Below are positions 8,648 through 17,779 of a stretch of DNA of 64,000 bases, piece after piece. The number at the start of each line of letters is the position of its first letter. Within the stretch, counting starts at the first letter, position 1. Below the pieces are notes generated by a model. That model saw only the letters and a list, made by a program, of their open reading frames with translations. It had not been told where the DNA came from and searched no databases. Source of the stretch: Woronichinia naegeliana WA131 (GTDB lineage Bacteria > Cyanobacteriota > Cyanobacteriia > Cyanobacteriales > Microcystaceae); assembly GCA_025370055.1 (NCBI GenBank), contig CP073041.1, positions 5,550,272 to 5,614,271 of the forward strand. The letters run 5' to 3'. The position numbers were made by a program, and so were the translations under genes.

Positions 8648-9018
8648 TTCTCAGTTTTAGACACAGCAAGGCTTTTAGGGATTTAAAGAACATTTCAAAG
8701 GGGGTTTTGGGGGCAATTCTACACGTACTACTGTGCCTAAAAGCCGGAAGACTCGTAAAATGAACTTGTTAATCCCGTTGAACTTTACCCCATATTACGC
8801 GAACTAAAACCTGAAACCCTTGTTACAGCGCAAATTTAGAATTGCTGGTCAATTACCGTGTCATCTACACTGAGTGTTCCGCCTTCTAGTTCAATTTGCG
8901 GAGCCACTTCATCAAATAAATCCTTGGGTGTATAGTCCTCTCGCCACAAGAACCGATTGATACTGTCATGAGATAAATTGCCCAGAATTTGAGCTAACCG
9001 AACACAGCTTACATATTT
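8567..9018 (-). pseudogene. IS701/IS4-type transposase fragment
   Basis: Read leftward from 9018, the frame gives YVSCVRLAQILGNLSHDSINRFLWREDYTPKDL, then GGTLSVDDTVID with the first catalytic Asp. After a 208-bp insertion it continues as RPYSDQAKAELIDYFYSGKHKK before fusing into an IS630 gene at about 8567. It is truncated at its 5' end by IS5-type copy A. Only the DNA-binding and first-Asp region remains. Confidence 0.65.
8641..8848. mobile_element. 208-bp MITE-like element with 11-bp inverted ends
   Basis: The ends are ccagcaattct (8641-8651) and agaattgctgg (8838-8848). The 7-bp word tcaatta is present on both sides (8634-8640 and 8849-8855). Removing the element and one copy restores the codons for DDTVIDRPYS in the host transposase. 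No frame is seen inside. Confidence 0.78.
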
Positions 9019-10136
9019 AGGGCTTGCTGAAAAAGTCAAAAAACGAAAGAAATGTGGGTTAGGGAAGTATGGACTGAAAAAGCATAGATAACTTATCCTT
9101 ATAGAAACAAATCAAAATACAGATTTTGTTTAATCTATTGTTCCTTTCTGTCTAAAAAGGTCAACACAAATCACTCCTCACAAAAGAGAGGAAAATTAAC
9201 ACCATTTTTCACAAGAAAAACGACTCTACAACTTTTTACTTTTTGTCTTCTGAAGTAGAGTAGAAAGATTCATTACCAAAAAGTTCATCGCAATTACCGT
9301 TTCCGAGGTCTCAGGTAGTTTGGCCATCACTCGACCAAGACTAAATTTCCTCTTTCCCTGTCCGAATTTACCCTCAATGGCATTACGCACTCTTTCATCT
9401 GAGCGTGCCTCTTTCTTTTTTTCTTTGCTCACCTCTTTCGGCGGTCTTCCCAATCGGGGACCACTCATTCTTATATCCCTTTCTTTACAATAAGCTCGAT
9501 TCGCTTTTGTTCGATAGATTTTATCCACATGAACCGATTCCGGATAACATCCTGTTTCCCTTTTATATTCTTCTATTCGCGCTTGTAAATCTCCCGATTC
9601 GTTGTAATTATCCCAACTTAATTTGTCTAAGAAGACAAAGCCATTCACATTACTTGCCGATATTTTAGCTCCAAACTCTACTGCTTTTCCCGCTTTTCCA
9701 CGCACTATTGGACGCACGTGAGGTTGGCTTACACTCACAATTCTGTTTTCTACTTTATTTGTCTTTTTTTCATACATTTCTAACTGTTGCTCATACACTT
9801 TTCCTATCGTTACAAGCTCTTCTTGCTCTTTTTTCGTTAGTTTTTCTAACTTTGCTCCCTCTTCTATCATTTTTTCTATATGAGACAAGTTTCTTTTTAT
9901 ATATCCTAGTTGTTTTTTTGTTCCTTTTCTTCTTTCTTTTTTTGACACACGACGTTTTTTTGCTATGGCTAAGTACTCTTTTCTTGCCACTTCCCTATAA
10001 GTCCTCGGCTTTTCTTTCCTTTTCTCTTTTATTTCTTTTATTTCTTCATATCGCTTATCTATTATTTTTTCTGTTTTTTCTCTGGCATCATTCAATATTC
10101 CTATATCCGTTGGATATTTTATATCTGCTGGTGTAC

Positions 10137-11738
10137 CTGACTTTTCCCGTTAAGTGCGGATTGCAAGCTGCCAGCCTTGGCAAAGGTCATGCAACTTCAA
10201 CCAACCGCGCCAAAGGACTTGGATACCGAGAGGAGTTTTACGACGATGTTCAAGATAACCACCAAGAAAAGCAACAGACTCGACAGCCCAAGCAACAGTC
10301 AAAATAGGGGGAAGTTTTTGAGAGGCGGCTGCTTTTAACACCTGAAGTTGAAGAGGATTAAGAATTTCAATCGCGAGAGCATCGGGCTGGGTACGATGAA
10401 GATAAGTAACGTGTAAAAGTTCAACAGCAATGACACTTAAAAAACCCAAAAGAGTTTTCATTCCATCAGAGGCAAGTCGATAACGCTCACTCTGACAACC
10501 AGACTTAAGGACTTTATGAAATTCTTCAACCCGCCATCGGTAGGTGTACCAACGAAGAATAGTGACAGCCATCTCAATAGTCTCAACAACTTCTGTAGTC
10601 AGAAGCATCCAAGATAAAGGAGTTTCGCCTTCGGGACAATCGATTTCTGTCGCATAAACAGCATAGACATTCAACGGGTCACGATTATCAAAACGATAGG
10701 GAGTTCGTAGATTAACTGAGCAAAATCGGACGGCAAGCTTAACCTTCCGTGCTTTTCTTTTTCCTGTACTCGGAATCTCGATTTCTTGATGAAAACGAAT
10801 CGGTTCTGATTCCAAATGTTGCCAAAGTCGTTCACTATTTTTGTCTAAACTACGATTATGAGACGCTCTGACCAGCACTCCTGTATGCTTGAGTTGACGC
10901 ACTGAGTCAAAGACTTCTGAAACATCTCCTTCTCTGTCAAATACATGAATTACCCTCGTTGAACTTTCTACCTGTTTCTCACAGGTGTTTAGAGCCTCTA
11001 CCCATTTGTAGGATTCTTTTTCCTCAAATGGTCTTTGACGAGCTGCTTTTCTTTGTTCTTTCTGTCTTTCTTTTTTCTGCTTCGCCGTTTCATCTGTTGG
11101 GGGCTTTTCTTTTACCTCCCTATTCCACAGTTTTTGCCATAATAAACCTAATACTTGTCCTTTTTCTGGCTCAATTGCTAAAGCACTATGCAGTATTAAT
11201 CCATTCCCTCCTTTTCCAGTCGGCCCATACCCTTCCCTTTTTTCCTTGATATTGCGATAATCTAAGAAGGTCGTATCTCCGACTGATAGCATTATCTTAT
11301 ATTCTTCTACGGCGGCAGTTGTCATTTCACAGTGCGGCTCTATTATCTTGACAAAGTCTGTTTTCGGATTCCCAAAAATTCATAGGCCCTCTTTAACTCG
11401 TTTCCTCCCTTAAACACTTCTGATAAGGCTTTTCCAAACCCCTCACTTAACTTTTTCCCAATCGAGAAGGCACGATTGTTTAGCCTCTCGTCTCCCAATT
11501 CACAACTGGCAAAGTTTTTTGTCCACCATTCCAACATTTTTTGACCTGCCCTTTAAGATTTTCTCCATTTTACAGTCTCATACTCCCTTCATCCTTTGTT
11601 TTTGAAATTTGAACGATAAGCGGGATGATGGCTTCAGAATATTTTTTTCCTGTCAAGAGAATCATTACTCAAACCCTTGCCAGATAAAGCCTCTAGAAGT
11701 TTGCATTGCTGGATTTTGGACTTAACGGGAAAAGTCAG
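10137..11738 (-). mobile_element. IS4-family (Tn5-like) element copy 1, 1602 bp
   Basis: Inverted ends are CTGACTTTTCCCGTTAAGT at 10137 and its complement ending at 11738. A 10-bp target duplication gctggtgtac flanks it (10127-10136 and 11739-11748), which suits IS4/Tn5-type elements. The same 1602-bp element is present at 41800-43401. Confidence 0.9.
10150..11537 (-). CDS. IS4-family Tn5-like transposase, two frames joined by a -1 frameshift
   Basis: The N-terminal frame starts at 11537 (MLEWWTKNFASCELGDERL, the Tn5-type DNA-binding head) and stops at 11343. The main frame runs to 10150 and has DREGD (second Asp region) and YTYRWRVEEFHK, the Y-R-E signature of IS4 transposases. The frames join by a -1 step at the heptamer TTTGGGA (read on the minus strand, 11376-11370), in phase as T TTG GGA, a canonical slippery site. 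Reading through gives EFLGNPKTDFVKIIEPHCEM, as in intact Tn5-like proteins, and about 462 residues overall. The second copy in the window has the same arrangement. Programmed frameshifting is likely but untested. Confidence 0.8.
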
Positions 11739-12329
11739 GCTGGTGTACAAGTCGCATCTAACAATAACTTTCCTTCATTTTCTTTTTTTTCTGACGCTAC
11801 ACCCGTCGCTTTTTTTTCTATTTCTTTATTAATTTTATTTATTAATTCCATTCCTATTTTTTTACGAAAATGAACCATCATTGACGCATTAAATGCTTCT
11901 TTGCTACTATAGCTTTCCATTCCTATAAAGTACTGTAAATAAGGGTTCTCTTTTATTTGTTCTACTGTTTCTCTGTCACTTTTTCCTGAAATTTCTTTGA
12001 TAATTAATGCTCCTAATGCCATTCTAAATGATTTGGCTGGGGCTCCTTTTTTTTCTGTGAAGTTTTTTGCATATTCTTCCTCATATTCTTCCCAAAGAAT
12101 CATTTTTGACATTTCTATCCAACGATTTTCTTCGTCTAACTGCCCGCCGAACAGATTTTTCAAGTTTTCTGGTGTTTCAATTGAGTACTGTTGCTTTCGG
12201 TACATCTGCTTTCTCTCTTCTTAATGCAATGGTTTTGAGGCATTCTACCCTATTTTCGTGCATTCTAGCGGTTCTTAATTCGCCTACTATTTTTCTCCGT
12301 AAAGGTTTCAGCTTTTTTCAGCAAGCCCT

Positions 12330-12636
12330 AAATACTCACAAACTTGCCTCACTATATGAAGCATTTGAGCCTTCCACGGCTCGTCGTCTAGTCGAACGGT
12401 TGGAAATTCACCATACCCCAAAACATGGCAGTTGGCTTAATATTGCTGAAAACGAGCTGTCCGCAATGACTCGGCAATGCCTAGCTCGTCGAATTCCAGA
12501 TCGGGAAACTTTAGAGCAAGAAACAACGGCTTGGTACACTCAGCGCAATCATTCCCAAAAGTCGGTAGATTGGCAATTCACGACGGCTGAGGCTCGTATC
12601 CGTCTCAAGCGTCTTTATCCACAAATAGAAAATTGA
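12330..12636 (+). pseudogene. IS630-family transposase C-terminal fragment
   Basis: From about 12333 the + strand reads NTHKLASLYEAFEPSTARRL, HTPKHGSWLN, IAENELSAMTRQCLARRIPD and a normal end RLKRLYPQIEN. It is the last third of an IS630 transposase, including the final Glu. The front is cut off by the right end of IS5-type copy A, so it cannot be expressed as a working enzyme. Confidence 0.8.
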
Positions 12637-12662
12637 CAGACCACTAGTGATTTTTGTTTAAG

Positions 12663-12688
12663 TCTCCCTTTTTGGGGAGATTTTTTTT
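12663..12688 (+). terminator. Rho-independent terminator
   Basis: A tctccc / ggggaga stem with a T5 loop (12663-12680) is followed by eight T residues (12681-12688). The U-run orientation fits termination of + strand transcription from the IS630 remnant side. The run overlaps the gmk stop codon on the other strand. Confidence 0.7.
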
Positions 12689-13256
12689 AATAGGGTTTAG
12701 TAATGGCTGGCCAGATAATTTGTTCTAATTGGCTCAAAGCTAAATTCAAGTCATCATTGATAATGCAATGATCAAACTCCTGACTCACCGCTAGCTCCTC
12801 TTTGGCTTTACTTAAACGACGGGCGATCGCGGCTTCGGAATCCAGACCCCTTTCTCTTAAACGTTTTTCTAACTCTGCTTCTGAGGGCGGCAAAATAAAA
12901 ATCAGCAAAGCTTCAGGAAAACTTTCTTTAACCTGTCTTGCTCCTAGCACCTCAATTTCCAATAAAACTTTGTGACCCTGGGTAATTTTTTCGATCACAG
13001 CAGAGCAAGGTGTGCCGTAATAATTGCCTGCATATTCTGCCCATTCCAACAGTTGTTGCTGTTCAATCAAATCTTTAAACTGAGACTGGGAGAGAAAATA
13101 ATAGGACTGGCCTTCAACTTCTCCTGGGCGCGGCTCACGGGTGGTGGCAGAAATAGAGACAAATAAATCTTTTTGATTTTCCAGTAACGCTTTGACGAGC
13201 GTGCCTTTGCCCACGCCACTGGGCCCTGTTACGACAATTAATTCTCCCTTAGTCAT
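12687..13256 (-). CDS. gmk: Guanylate kinase
   Basis: The 189-residue enzyme phosphorylates GMP to GDP with ATP, an essential step of purine nucleotide supply in the cytoplasm. The P-loop is GPSGVGKGT at residues 11-19. The GMP-binding region ISATTREPRPGEVEGQSYYF and the lid RLRERGLDSEAAIARRL are both present, and the length is typical. The start ATG at 13256 overlaps the end of tsaE by 4 bp, so the two are translationally coupled. The gene lies in a clean stretch between IS clusters and shows no damage. Confidence 0.95.
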   Translation of the reverse strand: MTKGELIVVTGPSGVGKGTLVKALLENQKDLFVSISATTREPRPGEVEGQSYYFLSQSQFKDLIEQQQLLEWAEYAGNYYGTPCSAVIEKITQGHKVLLEIEVLGARQVKESFPEALLIFILPPSEAELEKRLRERGLDSEAAIARRLSKAKEELAVSQEFDHCIINDDLNLALSQLEQIIWPAITKPY

Positions 13257-13735
13257 AAATAACTCTCTTGGTTTAAATGATTATCCCCATAGCTCAAAAG
13301 GCAAATTTCTCTTGCTTGCCCCCGATATTGTAGATTAATTTCTAGATAACTTTCGGGCTTGTTTAATAATCGTTCAGCCCACTCGATCGCCACTAGCCCC
13401 AAGGGATTTTCCCGTTCATCCCAATATTGCTCTAGATGAAGTCCCTTAACAGCCAGGAGATCGAGACGATAAAGATCAAGATGATAGAGGGGAATACGAC
13501 CTTCATGGTATTCATTAACCAGGGTAAAGGTCGGACTCACAATCGGTTCCACAATCCCTAGCCCCAGACCGATTCCTTGTACTAGCGTTGTTTTGCCTGC
13601 CCCCAATTCTCCCTTTAGTAAGAGAACCGTTCCAGCGGGCAAAGATTGCCCCAGTTTTTGTCCAAAGTCTAGGGTTGCCGCCTGATCGACTAGGGGTAAT
13701 TGAACAGTAGAAGAGGCCGTCATCGTATCAATCAT
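13253..13735 (-). CDS. tsaE: tRNA threonylcarbamoyladenosine biosynthesis ATPase TsaE
   Basis: TsaE is the small ATPase that works with TsaB, TsaD and TsaC to make the t6A37 modification in ANN-decoding tRNAs. The P-loop GELGAGKTT is at residues 42-50, followed by VSPTFTLVNEYHEGRIPLYHLDLYRL and VAIEWAERL, all diagnostic for the family. The length of 160 residues is normal. Translation may start at 13735 or four codons later at 13723 (MTASST). It is followed directly by gmk with a 4-bp overlap. Confidence 0.93.
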   Translation of the reverse strand: MIDTMTASSTVQLPLVDQAATLDFGQKLGQSLPAGTVLLLKGELGAGKTTLVQGIGLGLGIVEPIVSPTFTLVNEYHEGRIPLYHLDLYRLDLLAVKGLHLEQYWDERENPLGLVAIEWAERLLNKPESYLEINLQYRGQAREICLLSYGDNHLNQESYL

Positions 13736-13769
13736 CCTCTTGACTTAAGATCCTACTTACCAATTACTG

Positions 13770-14126
13770 TTAAAACACATCCAAATCGATCGCCTTTGAA
13801 CCGCCAACCTTAAGCTGTTGCAACAAACTATCCAATTGTCGCCAGACTAAAGCCGCAATAAAAATGGTAATCGGTACAGCGATCGCATAGGAAATCCAAG
13901 CACTGCCCAGAAAAATTTCAAGCCCAGAGGACAAAAAAACGCAAATTCCCAGACAAATCCCCAGGAAAGGTAACTGGAGTTCCAAATCCTTGAGGCTACT
14001 ATCGGGCGTTTTGAGCCAAACTTTAACTTTTTGCTTTAAGGTTGCTTCAAAGGCTAACCCACAGGTAACACCGATCCAAAGTCCAACAAATACGAGAAAG
14101 TACGGCGGTTCAGGCAAATAATACAT
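13770..14126 (-). CDS. Small three-helix membrane protein, cyanobacterial hypothetical
   Basis: The 118-residue protein has three hydrophobic segments at about residues 9-26, 52-68 and 74-95, separated by a basic, polar loop (TLKQKVKVWLKTPDSSLKD). No catalytic motif is recognised. It lies 34 bp upstream of tsaE in the same direction and may share its transcript. An ISKra4-family element was inserted about 60 bp upstream of its start, which may have removed its promoter. Function unknown. Confidence 0.6.
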   Translation of the reverse strand: MYYLPEPPYFLVFVGLWIGVTCGLAFEATLKQKVKVWLKTPDSSLKDLELQLPFLGICLGICVFLSSGLEIFLGSAWISYAIAVPITIFIAALVWRQLDSLLQQLKVGGSKAIDLDVF

Positions 14127-14188
14127 GACTTACGATTTCGGGTGATGGGCTAGAAACCATGATATCAAATGCTTAACCTTTCTGGATT

Positions 14189-15578
14189 AGGTGCGACCTT
14201 TAGTTGATAAAAGCTGTTGTAATCAGGGTTCTACAGGGAACCCATATTGATCAAGTTTTGCCCAAAATTGACTCCATCGTTCCTTGGTCAATACCAAAGC
14301 TCGTAGGCTCAAAATAATTCCTGCTCCTTTTTCCTTCCATCGCATCCCTGAACAACATAATCGTTGTTTGACCAACGTCTTACAAGCTGCTTCCGTAACA
14401 CCTGAACCAATCGGATACTTTTTCTCTAAGTATTCAGCATAATCCATTTGATGCTGATGATTCTCGTAATAAGTAATCGCCGCTTGTAGTTTCTCGGTAA
14501 GATTCTTAGAATGACTTTTTTCTTCTTTGACTTCTTTCATCAGATTTAGCAGTTCTCCTGCTTTTCCTTTTTCATGCTTGAGTTCTCGACAATTTTCAGT
14601 CAACCATTCTTTTTGTTTTGACACGGTATTCGGATGCAACGCTTCTGCCAAGGCACCTAAGTAACCAGAGGCATGATAGAAATCTAATATCTGTTCTTCC
14701 GTTTGCTTTTCTAAAAACTTCCAATTTGATTCTGCCCCGTCTGCTATCCCGACCAATGTTGCCTCTGGATAACGGTTTTTCGCTCGCTCAATTTCTCTTT
14801 CTAATCTTTCTAGAAAACTCTTTTTTCCATACTCTGGTGCCGCACCTAGATAGATTGTAGGTTGACGTTCGCCTTCACTATCGTATAGGGAAACGGTTCC
14901 CACCATTGCTTCACGGTAGCCATCCTCACACATCAGCATACAGGTTCCATCTAATCCTATTCCCACTGTTGCAATTTGGCTATCCTCCTTGGGCGGGGCA
15001 TAACTCCACGCTTCTTCTTTTGCCTGTACCACACTTCCTACTGCTTCACTCAATCTTTGGATATAGGATAGCGCTACTTTTCTACCATGATTTTCTAATA
15101 AATCATTTTTCACCTCTTTGCCTGCCATCCCTGACATTTTTGAGGATACCTGTTTTGCCAATAATGGCGTTGATGTTATGATTATCCTTGCTTCTCTTTC
15201 TAAGGGGCAATACGTTTTTCCTCAAAGGTGAACGCTGATATACATGACGATTCACTATAACCTCACCATAAGGTGTTTGATATTCTTTCGGTTGCTCTCC
15301 CTTACTCTTCCAGATTTCTTCACCGATTTTTAAGGGTGAACCATCTGTATCTAAATATTTCAAGGCTTCTTTGCTGGCGATGCAACCTACTTCGTTTAAG
15401 CCTTTTTGAATATTTATTTCTGTATCCAACATTGAACGACTGAGTTCTAATGTTAGTTCTATTTTTATCTTTGAACCCTCTACATTAATTAGTTTTGCTG
15501 TCATCATTGTTTCCTCTTTGTCACTTTTCATCTCATGTTAACACTTTTCTTTTCCTTCATCAACTAAAGGTCGCACAC
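14189..15578 (-). mobile_element. ISKra4-family element, type I, copy 1 (1390 bp)
   Basis: Ends are aggtgcgacctttagttgat and atcaactaaaggtcgcacac. An 8-bp target duplication tctggatt is seen at 14181-14188 and 15579-15586. Three more copies, two of them damaged, lie at 38363-48484. Confidence 0.88.
14223..15531 (-). CDS. ISKra4-family transposase in two overlapping frames
   Basis: Frame one (15531-15103, 142 codons, MKSDKEETMMTAKLINVEG) carries the N-terminal domain. Frame two ends at 14223 and carries the catalytic part, with D in GIGLDGT, D in GIADGAESNW and E in IGSGVTEAACKTLVKQRL, the ISKra4 hallmark. Frame two is shifted by +1 relative to frame one. Its last stop before the overlap is the TGA in CTT TGA GGA, exactly where copy 3 (41448-43500) has a different, in-frame sequence reading YQRSVGGKTYCPLERE. 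This copy is therefore either a frameshift mutant that still spreads or needs +1 recoding. Confidence 0.75.
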
Positions 15579-15864
15579 TCTGGATTGTTACTAAAACCTA
15601 AGCTGTCGCGCCTTTAAATTGCATGGTGATCTTGTCGAAAGTTCTGTAACAAGGAGCTTAAGCCTCTTGCCTGTCTAGGTTTAAGATGATTAACAGCCGA
15701 GAGATAGAAAGGTTGGATAACTCGCACTCCTTCCAACTGTCACTCTGATTGAGCGATCGCCTTTTTTAAATTATCAACTAAAATGCGTGCGCGAAGCGTG
15801 CCTTTGGCATCGCAGATAATTCATTAAAATAGAGAAATCCAAACACAACAGAGAGAAATAAGTT
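15579..15864. other. Upstream region of the PDDEXK gene
   Basis: No gene is seen. It contains one HIP1 octamer (near 15755) and, at 15785-15831, a 47-bp word that recurs at 24867-24913 on the other side of the PDDEXK gene. Confidence 0.6.
15785..15831 (+). repeat. 47-bp direct repeat, copy 1
   Basis: The word begins gcgtgcgcgaagcg and ends cagataattcattaaaata. It differs from the copy at 24867-24913 at only two positions. The two copies bracket the PDDEXK gene and its nested insertions. Confidence 0.85.
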
Positions 15865-15927
15865 ATGGCAACCACCGCAGACAATGTATGGCAACTGTTA
15901 GCAGAATTAACCGCCGCTCAAAAAGAG

Positions 15928-15993
15928 ACTGATCGCCAACTCAAAGAATTAGGCAAACAAACTGATCGCCAACTCAAAGAATTAGGCAAACAA
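15928..15993 (+). repeat. Tandem 33-bp duplication in the coiled coil
   Basis: Two exact 33-bp units (15928-15960 and 15961-15993) encode TDRQLKELGKQ twice. The intact paralogue at 62727-63251 has one unit. The change adds 11 residues, in frame, to the N-terminal coiled coil. Confidence 0.9.
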
Positions 15994-16007
15994 ATTGGAG
16001 GACTTGG

Positions 16008-16133
16008 CAGGGCAAACGCATCTAAATTCTAGACTCCTTATCTGATAAGACTTTCAGCGTTTCATAAAAAATCAATCATGATCTCGGAAACCCTTATCCA
16101 GCCTACCTTTCAAAAATAAGATGCGTTCGCCCT
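16008..16133. mobile_element. 126-bp MITE, copy 1
   Basis: Ends are agggcaaacgcatct and, at the other side, agatgcgttcgccct, imperfect inverted repeats. The 11-bp word ggaggacttgg flanks it (15997-16007, 16134-16144). An almost identical copy is at 33001-33127. Confidence 0.88.
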
Positions 16134-17779
16134 GGAGGACTTGGTTCAAAATTTGGTAGCTTTACCGAAGGTTTAGCTCTTCCCTCAATGGAAACGATTC
16201 TCAGACAACGTTTTGGCATGGAAGTCGTTAGTCCCAGCGTGCGAGTCAGTAAAGAAGGGCAACACATAGAAATTGATGTTCTCGCCTATACCAATGGTAA
16301 TTTGAATACTGCCTATATTGTTGAGGTTAAAAGTCATGCAAGGGAAGATTCTATTACTCAATTAAAAAGTATTTGGTACTGGTATCGTGTGATCAAAGCT
16401 AGAAAAAGTTATGGTGTAAGAGTTTGAGAAAATAGAAAATAACTTACGACTGGACATATTCCCGTTTTTGTTATACTATTATTATTGTCATTATATTAAA
16501 GAAAGGGAAAACAGAAAGCAATGTCAACATTGAATAAAAGCTCAATTGACCTCCTAAGTGATATTGGCTTACCCCAAGAGAAAGAGGAAGCCTTATTTCA
16601 GAAAAACTGCCCTCATTGCTATAGTGAAAACGTAAAAATACATTCTCATTATCAAACGAAAGGTAATGGGGAACGTAAAATGTTCATTTGTCAAGAATGT
16701 AGTTCTTGTTTTGCTGAGACTTATGGTAGCGTAATCGCTGGCTTAGAAACCCCATTAAGTGAAATTGTAAAAGTATTAAAAGCCAGAATGGAAGGAATAG
16801 GATTAAATGCAGCAGCCCGAGTATTCGGCTACGCGAAAACAACAATATTGAATTGGGAAAAGAAATTATCAGGATTACAACTGGACAGTGGGAAGTTTAT
16901 GGATGCCAGATAAGGTAATGACTATGCGACGAAAGTAAGCATATCAGGGCTTGGGGAAGAGGCAAGTTTAGCGGTAAGGAATTTAGGCAAAAGCAGACTG
17001 GGTGGACTTTGAGGAAAAATCATTTGGGCTTGATGTTGAAGGGCTAGTTGAGCAATCCGTTCACTAGGGTAGCCATGGGATGGTAATGTCCGAAACCATC
17101 GAGGAAAATTAGCCCAAATCCCCTGGGGTAACTCTAAGGCGAGAATTTGAAGTAGCCCTAAAGCAATGGCATTAAGGTTAACAAAACGCTCAAAGGCTTC
17201 TACCTTGTTTAAAATCTGAGTCTGAACAGCTTGTGGATAGTCACTGAGGATAAGATTGCTGGGCCAGGTAGGTAAAGTAGGAAGACTCTTAAGCCAAAAA
17301 CGATAGGCAAAGCTGCCCAAAAGATGGACTAATTGACGAAAAGTGACTTCAATCTTAAATCGGAGACCGTAAGCGGCAATAATCTCAGGTCCAGTCAAAC
17401 AGAGATCAGTAGAAAGCAGAATCAGTCGTCGTCCGTTAGGCAATTGGGTCAGAACAAACTTGACGAGCTGATGGGGACTATCCCAGTGGAACTCAAAGCA
17501 CTGATAAGAAACCGTGACTTGTTGACCATAGAGCCAGACTTTAGCTGTCGGAAAGTCCGCCGCCAGAGCGAACAGCTTTTCTAGTTTTATCGAACTCCCC
17601 CAAATCCGTGGTCGTCCTCTCCCCGTCAGCGTCGGCACGGAACAAAAGGGGGCATAGGCGACGGTGGAGCAACGCACTCTTGTGATTAGATGCAAGGCGT
17701 TCTGGCGAAAACTTTTGAGCACTGGTTCGCAAGCAAAATAAGCATCCAAAATTACATAACTCCCTGCCTCTGCGTAAGT

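Larger units (their letters stand above)
9226..12205 (-). pseudogene. IS5-type transposase, copy A, interrupted
   Basis: The 455-residue transposase starts at 12205 (MYRKQQYSIETPENL) and is cut by the IS4-type insertion within the first catalytic Asp region (LLDATCTPADIKYP). It resumes at about 10136 and runs to 9226 with the second Asp (VHVDKIYRTKANR) and the Glu (RNAIEGKFGQGKRKF). The coding parts otherwise match the intact copies. Removing the insertion and its 10-bp duplication would restore the gene. Confidence 0.85.
9019..12329 (-). mobile_element. IS5-type element copy A (1.7 kb), split by an IS4-type insertion
   Basis: The left end AGGGCTTGCTGAAAAAGTC and the right end TTTTTTCAGCAAGCCCT are the same as in five other copies in the window. 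An IS4-type element sits inside at 10137-11738. The outer flanks belong to two unrelated transposase fragments and share no target duplication (acatattt / aaatactc), so this copy marks a recombination junction, not a clean insertion. Confidence 0.85.

Noticed and set aside
9226-10095. Stand-alone 289-residue basic protein
   Set aside because: It is the 3' part of IS5-type transposase copy A, cut by the IS4-type insertion.
12663-12688. Terminator of gmk
   Set aside because: The U-run is on the + strand side; in the gmk direction the stem is followed by CTTAAACAAAA, not a U-run.
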